64,000 nt of DNA. It comes from Agrobacterium cavarae (GTDB lineage Bacteria; Pseudomonadota; Alphaproteobacteria; Rhizobiales; Rhizobiaceae). A model generated the notes under the pieces. The model worked only from the letters and a program-made list of their open reading frames with translations. It had not been told where the DNA came from and made no database searches. Location of the stretch: NCBI RefSeq assembly GCF_004310285.1, contig NZ_SISF01000030.1, forward strand, positions 248,001-312,000, written 5' to 3'. The translations under genes and the position numbers were made by a program. Shown here piece by piece: positions 26,427 through 36,200 of this stretch. Numbering within the stretch: position 1 is the stretch's first letter; every line of letters starts with the position of its first letter.

Positions 26427-28564
26427 TTATATCTCAGTCCGGCCAGCACAGTCCGGCCATTGCCATACTGGCAGTAGTATTCCGAACTGCAGGAAGAGTA
26501 GTATTCCGTGTCCAGTAGATTGGTAACATTGAGTGTCGCCTGTAACCCTTTAAGGCTCGGGTTCTTTACGCCGAGATCATAGCGAAGAGCTGCGTCAAGT
26601 AGGGTGTAACCGCGGGCTTTGACAGTATTATCGTCATTGCTGTAGCTCGATCCGACAAACCGTATACCGCCTCCAACGCTCAAACCCTCGAGCGCGCCGG
26701 AATCGATGGTGTAATTTGCCCACAAGGACCCATAATACCGCGGTACGGCTTGGGGCCGCTTACCGACTACGAAGGGCATGCTGGATTCCGAGACTTCCGT
26801 ATCGAGCAAGGAAATCGCGGCAATGAGTTCAAGATTGTTCGTGACGTTTCCTCTCGCCTCGAACTCGAGCCCACGTGAATGGATTTCACCTTGCTGTTCA
26901 TTGAAGCGGGATTGCGCGTTGAAGTAAGCGACATTCTGCTGGCGAATATCGAAGGCGGAGAGCGTGAACAAAGCGTCCATACCGGCGGGCTGATACTTCA
27001 CCCCAACTTCATATTGTTCGGCCTCTGTTGGTTTGAACGGAATCCCGCTTCTGTTGGTAAGGGTTGATGGTTCAAAAGATGTTGAGTAACTGGCGTAAGG
27101 TGCAACGCCATTATCAAACATGTAGAGCAAACCTGCGCGATAGGTCGTAGCACTATCAGATCTTTCGGCTGATGATCCCGCCAAGAGATTGTCGGTGTCC
27201 TGAGTGGACCAGTCATGCCGCACACCGAAAACCCCTCGCAAGCCGCCGGCTTCTATCTGGTCTTGCAAATAAATTCCCGTCTGGCGAAGCGTCTGGTTAT
27301 TGTTGATGACGGGTCCAAGAGGGCCGACCGGTTGGCCGTATTGTGGATTTGTCACATCGAGAGAGTCAGCGCCCCCGAGCAAATACTCCCAGCTACTGTC
27401 TGAACGTTGAATGTCTATGCCGGCAAGAAATGTATGTTGAAGTGCGCCGGTACGGGTCTGAAATTCCATCTGGTTGTCATATGAGAACCCCCTGGCATCC
27501 TCGATGGAATGTACCGCCCATCGAGGTATCTTGCCCGATCCGTCTAGTTTGCCATTCATCTGAAGCGAGCGCATGTCCGTATCGATACCGGAATACCGGA
27601 AATTGGACCGGTATGTGATGCCTTCATCGAAGGTGTGTTCGAACTGATAGCCAAGACCATATTGTGTTCGCGCGAAGCTGTCATAGTTCGGATCACCGAT
27701 ATTCAAATCACGACCCAGGAAGCCGGAATAGGCTGACGGGTCGAGGAACTTGGGATAAATGGAGTTGAAGTATCCACCTTCAGGATCTCGCTGATAATAG
27801 CCGGAGATTGTCAGCGTGGTGTCCGCGTCTGGCTGCCACTTGATTGAGGGTGCAACGCCGAGACGTTTTTCGTCAACGTCGTCATAGCGCGTGCCAGAAG
27901 ACCTCCCGATGATGCCAATTCCATACTGGACGTTTCCGTCAGAGGTTACCGGACCGGTGGAGTAGAGCCCACTTTGAACTCTTCCATCCGTACCCACTTC
28001 CAGCCTGACTTCATGGGATGGTATGTCCGAAGGCTGGCGGCTGACCTGATTCACAAGTCCACCAGGGCTTACCTGACCGTATAAGAGCGCTGACGGTCCT
28101 TTCAAGACATCCACACGATCAAGCAAGAAGGGATCGATTGAAGGTGTAGCGAAAGCTTGGCCTCGCTGAAGCTTGAGCCCGTCAAGATAATTCACGTAGT
28201 TGGTTGCCGTCCCAAACGCGCCAAAGCCACGTAGAAAAACCGAGTCGTAGCGGGAGTTCGAATCCCGGTCGGCCAGAACGCCGGCTGTGTAGCGAAGTGC
28301 TTCGCTGACCGTCTGTGGACTTTGATCATCTAGCTGCTTGCGCGTAATCGTTGAAATTGACTGTGGCGTTTCGATAATCGGTGTGGAAGTTTTGGTGGCA
28401 GAACGTGCAGTCTTCACATTGATAGTGTTGGAACTGCCATCGGTATCCGTGCCATGGATTATGATCGGCTTAAGTTGTGTTGCCGTTTCCTGTGCGGATG
28501 CAGAACCGACGGACACGAAAGAGGACAGCAAAAAAATATGCGTTAAGGAGTTCCTGTGCTTCAC
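26420..28564 (-). CDS. TonB-dependent ferric-siderophore receptor
   Basis: 714-residue outer-membrane receptor of the FhuA/FoxA type. Signal peptide ends near SVGSASAQ; plug domain (about 45-170) with ETPQSISTITRKQLDDQSP, LRGFGAFG and DRVDVLKGPSALLYGQVSPGGLVN; 22-strand barrel to the final aromatic (YKW). The start is put at GTG 28564 because AGGGGA lies 6 bases upstream; a TTG two codons earlier is too close to it. It is first in the uptake operon and its promoter carries the iron box at 28640-28654 and the dyad block at 28607-28633. Confidence 0.93.
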   Translation of the reverse strand: MKHRNSLTHIFLLSSFVSVGSASAQETATQLKPIIIHGTDTDGSSNTINVKTARSATKTSTPIIETPQSISTITRKQLDDQSPQTVSEALRYTAGVLADRDSNSRYDSVFLRGFGAFGTATNYVNYLDGLKLQRGQAFATPSIDPFLLDRVDVLKGPSALLYGQVSPGGLVNQVSRQPSDIPSHEVRLEVGTDGRVQSGLYSTGPVTSDGNVQYGIGIIGRSSGTRYDDVDEKRLGVAPSIKWQPDADTTLTISGYYQRDPEGGYFNSIYPKFLDPSAYSGFLGRDLNIGDPNYDSFARTQYGLGYQFEHTFDEGITYRSNFRYSGIDTDMRSLQMNGKLDGSGKIPRWAVHSIEDARGFSYDNQMEFQTRTGALQHTFLAGIDIQRSDSSWEYLLGGADSLDVTNPQYGQPVGPLGPVINNNQTLRQTGIYLQDQIEAGGLRGVFGVRHDWSTQDTDNLLAGSSAERSDSATTYRAGLLYMFDNGVAPYASYSTSFEPSTLTNRSGIPFKPTEAEQYEVGVKYQPAGMDALFTLSAFDIRQQNVAYFNAQSRFNEQQGEIHSRGLEFEARGNVTNNLELIAAISLLDTEVSESSMPFVVGKRPQAVPRYYGSLWANYTIDSGALEGLSVGGGIRFVGSSYSNDDNTVKARGYTLLDAALRYDLGVKNPSLKGLQATLNVTNLLDTEYYSSCSSEYYCQYGNGRTVLAGLRYKW

Positions 28565-28606
28565 AAACAATCCCCTGAAAGAAGCCGGCAGACAATGGGG
28601 ATTTCA

Positions 28607-28633
28607 ATAATCAAACGGAACCGTCCTGTCCAG
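28607..28633. promoter_or_regulatory. Shared 27-base dyad block, copy 1 (receptor/tetR promoter)
   Basis: ATAA-N-CAAAC followed by an 18-base dyad CGGAACCGTCCTGTCCAG (28616-28633). The same block recurs at 48937-48963 and 56164-56190, with 20 of 27 positions identical in all three. It lies between the divergent TonB-receptor and tetR genes. A TetR operator is proposed from the dyad form and from its place beside a tetR gene. Confidence 0.6.
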
Positions 28634-28639
28634 TTAATA

Positions 28640-28654
28640 TGACGACGACGGTCA
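28640..28654. promoter_or_regulatory. Iron-responsive (IRO/RirA-type) box, copy 1
   Basis: TGACGACGACGGTCA matches TGA-N9-TCA, the IRO consensus described for RirA in rhizobia, which represses iron-uptake genes when iron is sufficient. It lies 6 bases from the dyad block and upstream of both the receptor and tetR. Confidence 0.6.
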
Positions 28655-28724
28655 TGTTTTGTGTTAATTGGTGCGCAAGCGTCAGAGAGCGAAAACCAGA
28701 TGCGAAATGACGGAGAAGGTGACG

Positions 28725-29369
28725 ATGGTTTCTGTAGGCACTAGCGAAGTTGCCAGAGTTGGTCGCCCGCCCAAAGCGGCGCGGGATATGGCCAGGGAGA
28801 GGATAATTGCCGTCGCGACTGAGCTTTTTTCAGGGAGAGGTTTTGCCGGGACCTCGATGGAGCAGGTGGCGTCCAAGTGCGGAGCGGGGAAAGATACGGT
28901 TTACCGACGTTTCCCATCAAAGGTGGCGCTGTTCGAGTCTGTTGTCGAGGATGCTCACAAGAACGCGGTCGCAAGGCTGGAACTCATGCCGACTGTGACC
29001 GGCGATCCTCTGACGCGGCTCGAATCCCTTGTTCGTCAACTTTTACGAGTTAACATGGAGCCTGACATGATTGCTTTGAAGCGCATCGCGTTCAGTGAGG
29101 CCGTCGTCTTTGAAAAGGGTGGTCCCATACCGCCTCAGCCTGATCCGATCATGGCAAAGTTGGTCGAAGCCGTGGAAAGTGCTCAGGAAGACGGCGCGCT
29201 CTGTCCTGGAAACGCTTCCGAAATTGCCGGACATCTCATCCACTGTATGGTCGCGATGCCGACGGGTGCGGCGATGATGGGAAGTAACGAGTTTGGGTCC
29301 CCAGCTGCTGTTGACGCCCATTTCGATAAGACGTGGACGTGGCTGATGAATGGTTTGAAACAGCTTTAA
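28725..29369 (+). CDS. TetR/AcrR-family regulator of the siderophore locus
   Basis: 214 residues from ATG 28725, chosen because GGAGAAGG is 5-6 bases upstream. The N-terminal helix-turn-helix (about 20-65) reads ATELFSGRGFAGTSMEQVASKCGAGKDTVYRRFPSK, typical of TetR. The C-terminal ligand domain is of the AefR-like type. It is divergent from the TonB receptor and followed by the PPTase gene. The three shared dyad blocks in the island are its proposed operators; the ligand could be the siderophore or an intermediate. Confidence 0.85.
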   Translation: MVSVGTSEVARVGRPPKAARDMARERIIAVATELFSGRGFAGTSMEQVASKCGAGKDTVYRRFPSKVALFESVVEDAHKNAVARLELMPTVTGDPLTRLESLVRQLLRVNMEPDMIALKRIAFSEAVVFEKGGPIPPQPDPIMAKLVEAVESAQEDGALCPGNASEIAGHLIHCMVAMPTGAAMMGSNEFGSPAAVDAHFDKTWTWLMNGLKQL

Positions 29370-29485
29370 GAGCTAGAAGGCTTGCGAGATTCGACTGTGC
29401 TTCAGAGGATATTTTTGACGGAAGACCGTCTCCACGCACATCTGGTCATGAGGCCAAATGTGCCGCTCGATCCGGTATTGCCTGT

Positions 29486-30211
29486 ATGAGTGCTGATGCG
29501 ACAGGGGTTCGCCAACCGTTCCTCAGCGATATTGTCACCGTGCTTGATCATTGCGGGCACCACATCGGATTGCAGACGCAGTATTCGATCGATGCCTTCT
29601 CTCGATCTCTATTTGATATTTATGAGGTCGATTTCCCGACGAGATTGGGCAATGCCGTCCCCAAACGCCGAGGCGAATTCCTGGCCGGACGGGTGCTTGC
29701 TGGCGCAGCGTTGAAATCGCTCGGCATCATCGAAAGTTTGGTTGGCATTGGCGAGCGGGGCGCCCCTCTATGGCCAAAGGGCTCTGTTGGCTCGATCAGT
29801 CATTCCCATGGCAGATGCGCGTGCCTCGTCGCCCGTGGCGAAAACATGCTGATTGGCATTGATGTGGAGAAAGTCGCAACGGGTAATTCGCTCGAAGCCA
29901 TTATGAAAGAAGCACTGTCGGCTAGGGAGTGCAATCGCCTTGCTCACCAGACATGTCTTGATCAGGCCATCCTAGCGACCACGATTTTTTCCGCCAAGGA
30001 GACCATTTTCAAAGCTCTGTATCCAGTCGTTCAAGATTTCTTCGGTTTTGATGCCGTGAGTTTCAACGGGATTGAAGATGAAGATACCTTGTCATTTTCA
30101 ACCGAGCAGACGCTACATCCGACAATACCGATAGATACAAAGATGCTGATCAAGTTCGAAACCGATAATGAGTTCACAAGGACGTGGACAATAATTGACA
30201 GGACGATGTGA
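29486..30211 (+). CDS. 4'-phosphopantetheinyl transferase (EntD-type)
   Basis: 241 residues from ATG 29486; the open frame extends further 5' but family length and content favour this start. Motifs of the Sfp/EntD family are complete: KRRGEFLAGRVLA, WPKGSVGSISHSHG, IGIDVEKV and FSAKETIFKALYP. The enzyme attaches phosphopantetheine from CoA to the serine of carrier domains, here the aryl carrier and three peptidyl carriers of the locus. It follows tetR on the same strand. Confidence 0.88.
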   Translation: MSADATGVRQPFLSDIVTVLDHCGHHIGLQTQYSIDAFSRSLFDIYEVDFPTRLGNAVPKRRGEFLAGRVLAGAALKSLGIIESLVGIGERGAPLWPKGSVGSISHSHGRCACLVARGENMLIGIDVEKVATGNSLEAIMKEALSARECNRLAHQTCLDQAILATTIFSAKETIFKALYPVVQDFFGFDAVSFNGIEDEDTLSFSTEQTLHPTIPIDTKMLIKFETDNEFTRTWTIIDRTM

Positions 30212-30236
30212 GCGTCATCTTTAGCGTGATGATGAT

Positions 30237-30275
30237 AGTGGCCTGCCGCTGTCGATCCGACGGCGGCAGGCCACT
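30237..30275. terminator. Hairpin between convergent PPTase and terminal NRPS genes
   Basis: Perfect 13-bp stem AGTGGCCTGCCGC (30237-30249) with GCGGCAGGCCACT (30263-30275), 13-base loop. It lies between the 3' ends of two convergent genes. There is no long T run on either side, so termination strength is uncertain. Confidence 0.6.
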
Positions 30276-30283
30276 GGTTGTGG

Positions 30284-33200
30284 TTATCGCTTTACATCGA
30301 GACCCGTTTCCGGTGGTGGGAAGAAGCCGACCTCGATAAAGTGTTGAACGTACCTATCAAGCACCGCGTCGGTAATCGGGGGCGGCGTTATCCCTGTGCC
30401 AGCCAACGCAGTCTCTATATGCTGCTGCCCGAGTGCTGATTCTGTTTGAGATCCATCGTACTTTTCAAGATGCCCCGCAAGCAGGAGTATCGATGCGAAA
30501 GAGTTGTCGCCCTGCTTTGCGCGTCCTTCAGCGGTCTGTATCAATCGCTCGCGCCATGCCTCGAACGACATGACCTCTAGTCGATAGCCCGCACGTCGAA
30601 CCGCGTTGAGGATATCACTGATACTCGTCTGCATTACGTTGGATAGATGATAGGTCGCCCCAGGCTCTCCCCGCTCGATCAGCGCTACCAAGGCTCGCGC
30701 CACATAATCGACCGGAGCCAAGGTGAGGTGATCCGAGCGCAAATTAGGCGCTGCCTGGAGAACCAGCATTGACCGGATAAAATGCCAGAAGCCAATACTC
30801 GTGCTGCAAAAGCCGGTGAGACTATGGCCGCTGACGCGCCCCGGGCGGTGAATTGTAACCGGTAGGCCTCGCGCCGCAGCGCTATGCATCAGCTCCTCCG
30901 CCACCCATTTGCTCTGGACGTAGCCCGTGTCTTCCACCGCATCGATCGAAAGGCGGGTTTTTTCCAATATGATGGGAGGGTTGAATCCGCGGCTCGCCAC
31001 GACCGACGCCGTCGAGACAAAATGGACCGGCGTTACGCGACTTCCGCTTGCTGCAAGCTGCAGGATTTGTTTCGCGCCACCGACGTTAATCGGGGCAAGG
31101 CGTGAATAGGGGTCGAATTCGTTCGTCGCACCTCCATTGTGGATGATGACATCGAGCTTATCGGCAAGGAGATCGAACGTTTTTGCAGTTAAGCCCAGAC
31201 GTGGGTGCGAAAGTTCACCGGCAAGTCCGATGATCCGGTGCTGGAAAGCATCGTCCCACAAATCATATGCGGTCAGAGACCTGCGGACCCGCTCGGCCGC
31301 CGCCGCGTCGTCCTTCGCGCGCACCAGGCAATAGACGCTGGCATTGCCGTTCCGCAGAAGCTCCGCCAGAGCGAAAGAGCCGATGAAGCCTGCTGCACCC
31401 GTCAGCAGAACGGCATTAATGGTTGCAAGTGTCGGTCGCGGGGCGACTACTGCGTCTGCGGGAACCACGATGTCGGCAGGTAAAACCAGATCCGAACGCA
31501 TGAGGCTTCTCTCGTGATCCGGGTCGCTGAGCTTTGGCGGTTTCGTTGTGATCTCCTCGACGGACCCTAGAGACGCCGCAAGGGCCGCCGGCGTCGGATG
31601 ATCGTAGATCTGCCGGACATTGATGCCAGGGCCAAGGGTCTCGCGAAGCAGGCCAACCAGACGTACCGTCAGCAGGGAGTGCCCGCCTGACTCGAAGAAA
31701 TCGTCAAACCGACCAATTACCTGACGCTCCAGAACTGAGGCGAAAATGTCGCAAATGACGCGTTCAGTTTCGTTCACCGGCTGTGCGATTTGTGTGTCTG
31801 TCACGGATGGATCTGGCAGCGAAGCAACGTCGAGCTTGCCGTTGATCGTTCTTGGGAGATCATCGACAAACATGATGGCGGCCGGAACCATGTAGGAGGG
31901 TAGGTGCAGGCGCAAAAGCTCGCGCAAGCTATCCGCATCAGTCGATAAACCGTCTCCGACAACATAGGCGACGAGTCGCACCGAGCCATCCTGCGCGGCC
32001 CTGCCCACGACTGCCGCGCGCTTCACACCTTCTTGCGCGACGAGAGCATTTTCAATTTCAGCGGGTTCAATGCGATAGCCACGAATTTTCAGCTGATTGT
32101 CCGAGCGGCCAAGATAGTCGATGCCGCCATCGGCGCGCCATCTTGCTAGGTCGCCGGTGCGATAAATTCGCTCGCCGGGACGTCCGAACGGATTTGCGAC
32201 AAAACGCTCCGCCGTGGTTGCAGGTCGTCCAACATAACCGCGTGCCAATCCCACGCCGCCGAGGTAGAGCTCGCCCGTTACACCCACCGGTGCCGGTTGG
32301 AGGCCAGGACCAAGGATGTAGGCATCCGTGTTGGCAATCGGCCTGCCAACGGTCGGCTCGGCATTCTCCGCAAGATCTGCTCCGAGAGCGTTGATCGTGT
32401 ATTCGGTCGGACCATAAAGATTGTAACCACTGACACCCTTTGCTTCGCGAAGGCGGGTCCACAGATCCTGGCCGACCGCCTCCCCCCCAAGAGAGACGAA
32501 TACGACACCGGTACCAGGTCTTCCCTGCGGCCGATCTCGTTCGAGAAGTCCGTGTTCGACCAGATAGCTGCCATAGGTCGGTGTGACGTCGAAGGCATCG
32601 ACTTCTTCACGATCGAATAGCGGAAGCAGCCGATCCGGATCTCGGCGCAGTTCGTCATCGATGACATGAACCTCGTGGCCGGCCAACAACCAGAGGAGTT
32701 GTTCCCAGGAGGCATCGAAGGCGAAGGAGGTCGTGTGAGCGATCTTTAGCCTGCGACCGCCTTGAGAGGCCAAAACCGGTGCAAAAATCTCCTGTCTGTG
32801 ATTGATGAACATGTTGGTCAGGCCGAGATAGGGTACGGCAACGCCCTTGGGTTCACCCGTCGAACCGGACGTGAAGATAATATAGGCGAGATGCCTCAAG
32901 CCTGCCGGTCGCTCGATCTGCGGTAGGGTTTTCGGCAAGCTCTTGAGCTCGGTCTGCGTTTCTGGTGCGTCAAGAAGCACCAAGCGGGTATCTTTTTGGT
33001 ATTCCGGCGGGAGAAGCCCGGCCAGTGTACTGACGCTGAGGATAACAGTCGGTTGCGATTGATCGAGCATCGAGCGGATTCTGTTGACAGGTGTTTCCAG
33101 ATCGATCGGGACATAAGCGGCATGCGCTGCAAATACCCCGAAGAGGGCTATGATCATCAGTTCCGAGCGGGGGAGGAGCAACGCGACGCGGTGTTCGGGC

Positions 33201-36200
33201 TTTGCCCCGCGCGAATGAAGCAGGTGAGCCAGTTGATGCGCAGCCGTTGCCAATTGTTCGAATGTGAGCTTGGTGTCGCCTGCCGTGACGGCGTTGTTGT
33301 CCGGTGTAGCCAAGGCCTGTTTGAGGAGGAGATCTGCTACCGAGAGTGAGCCAATCTCCATCTCTTCGCCTGAAATTGTCTTCGGCAATAATGTGCTGGT
33401 GTCGGGCAGCGCGTTCAGGGCCAACAGAGGCAGGTCGGCGTCACTGCAAAAGCGTTCCAGGATATGCCCATAGGCTTCGATGAGAGCTTTCGCCTGATCT
33501 CCCGTGACGAGATCGCTGCGGAACATCAGCCGCAGATCGATGGCGTCTCCTTTCGGCGTCACGGACATGCTGAGTGGATAGTGGGTCGCATCGCGGACTT
33601 CAGCATTGCCGATCCGGATTCCGTCCTCGTCAGCAACGTCGAACACGGGCAGGTTCTGGACCGAAAACAACGTATCGAACAGAGGACTATGCCCGGCAAT
33701 CTGCTGCAGCCGCGTCAGATTGACATGGGAATGCCGCAGGGAAACGGCTTTTTGCGCGTGCAGGGCGCCGAGTGCTGCCTTGACTGATTGCCGCCCATGG
33801 GCCTGAACGCGCACCGGCACCGTGTTGAACAGGAGGCCGATGATCTCGTTCACCTGCTCGATGTCGTTCGGCCTGCCGGAGACAACGTTTCCAAATACGA
33901 CGTTTGCGTTTCCGCTCAATCGCATAAGAAGCGTACCCCATGCTAGCTCAAGGACAGTGCTTAATGTGGTCGATGCTGAACGTGCCAGCTGCGACAGCGC
34001 CGCAGTGGTGTTGGCGGCAATGGAGAGCGAGAGCTCATCACTATGCTCGATGCTTGCCTCCAGGCCGCGTGCGCCGGGATAGAGAATTGTCGCCTCGCTG
34101 CCGGCAAGTACTTCGCCCCAGACGGTTTCTGCCTCGACCACGTTCTGCTGCTTGAACCATCTCAGATATCGGCTGAAAGGTGGTGGGGCTGCCGTACCCG
34201 CCGGATCGCGGTAGAGCTGGACGACGAGGCGATAGAGCAGGCGGATGGACCAGCCATCCAGCAGGATGTGGTGAGCGGTCAGCAAAAGCCGATGGCGAAT
34301 GGCGGCTGCATCGTCGGGCACGCGTATCAGCGCGAAACGGATCAATGGCGGATGGGCGGCATCAAAGCGCGCAGCATATTCTTCATCCGCGATCAGGCGA
34401 GCCTCGATCTCGCTTGCTACGCGTTCCGAGCGCCAGGGAACCTCGACATCGGCAGGGACCACCTGCACCATTTGCCCACCGATCTCGGCGAAACCTGCGG
34501 CAAGGGTCGGCGTTAGTTCTATCGCTCTCTTTATTGCACCATGAAGCCGATCGGCATCGACCTCGCCAAACAGATCGAGCGACGTCTGTGATATGTAGAC
34601 CTCGCTTGAGCCCTCGGCCGCACCAACAGCGTGAAAGCGCAGCCCTTCCTGGAGTGGCGAGAGCGGTAGTGCTTCACGGACTGCGCCGAACGATTCTTCA
34701 AGGCGCCGCCGATCCCAGTGCGATATCTCGACAAGCTCATCGTCGATCGGCTGCTTTCCAGTGTGAGCTGGCTCGACCGCGGCAAAGAACTCTGCAAAGA
34801 CGCTGTGCCAGGCCTCGATCAGCCTCTCGGTCTCAGACACGCTGCACCGCGCGTTGATGGCGAGCAGCGCCCGGCCACGCCGTGGGTCAAAACGCACAGT
34901 CCATCGCTCGTGTCCATCATGAGAGCCTTGCTCGCGCAGGATGGGCTCATCTCCATCATCGGTGATGACCATAGAGAGGGTGATATCCGGTCGGGGCACG
35001 TCATCGAGCGCGCCGGCGACATCCGGATTAACGTCACGTGCCAAAAGATAGGTCGCGGCGAAATCACCGCTTATCTCCCCGTCGCGATCGAGGCCAAGAA
35101 CCTGGCGTGCAGCTCGCAGAAAACTGTCGGTCAGCTGCGGTGTAAACCGTGCGCCTTCCAATCCCTGCGGCGGGGCGACCAGCATCGGGAAGCTGCGTCT
35201 GCACCAACCGACGGCGTTTACCAGCGCACCTTTCGCCGCGCGATCGCGGTCTGGCTCATCGATTTCAAGCAGGAGCGGCGCGGTTGAATGACGTTTTACC
35301 CAAAGCAGGGCGGCAATAGCCGCTGTCCTGAGTTTTACTTTGTCGAGTTGATGGTCGAGGCCGGGAAGTGCAAGTTCGCGTGCGCTTGTCGTGAACGCAT
35401 CCTGCGAAATGGCTTTGACGGCAGTCCGCCCCGCTGCCTGATCCAGCATATCCAACCAAGCTTCGGTATTGGCGACCATATCGTCCTGCACCCCCAACTT
35501 GGCGGTGCGGTTCAACCAATCCGCATAAGACCCGACAGCCTGCGGTACGATTGGGATCGTGTCAAAGCGCAGGTGCGAAAGCTCCGCAAGCAAAATGCCC
35601 CAAGACTCTTCGTCGACCCAGCCTGCGGGCGCCTGCAGAGTCAACATCCGCGGCGATGTCGCGATTTTGTCGCCGGGTTGTATCTCCAACCAAGCGGCAA
35701 ACCGCTCGGAATCGGGAGCAGCGGCCGTTTGCCCCAAGAAGATGGGGGTTTCCCATAGCTCACCCGGGCCGGCAAAGTTCCACTGCCCGCTCGCGCGGTC
35801 GTGCTGCAGACGAAGGGCGTCATGACGTTCCAGCATCCGGACCAATGCGGCAACGATGTCGGCTTCATGTGCATCATCGGAAAGACGGATGGCACGCATC
35901 ATGGCGAGCGGGCCTCCGCGGCGCTCCGCCACTATAGTCGCTAGTGATGCGGCTTCAGGGCTGAGGGGCTTATGCGCCAACTCTGCGAACTGTGACAATC
36001 GCAATTGCGGATGATGCGCTGACTGTCCGAGAATGCCAATGACAAGTTCGAGCAGATGCCGTGCTGTGGACTCTTCGAAGAGATCGCACGCATAAAGCAA
36101 CGAAACGCCAATGCGTCCGCTCGTACCCTCGTCATGGATCACGAAAGTCAGATCGAACTTCGCCTGCGTCTGCCGGGGCTCCTCAAGCAGCATGGTCGTA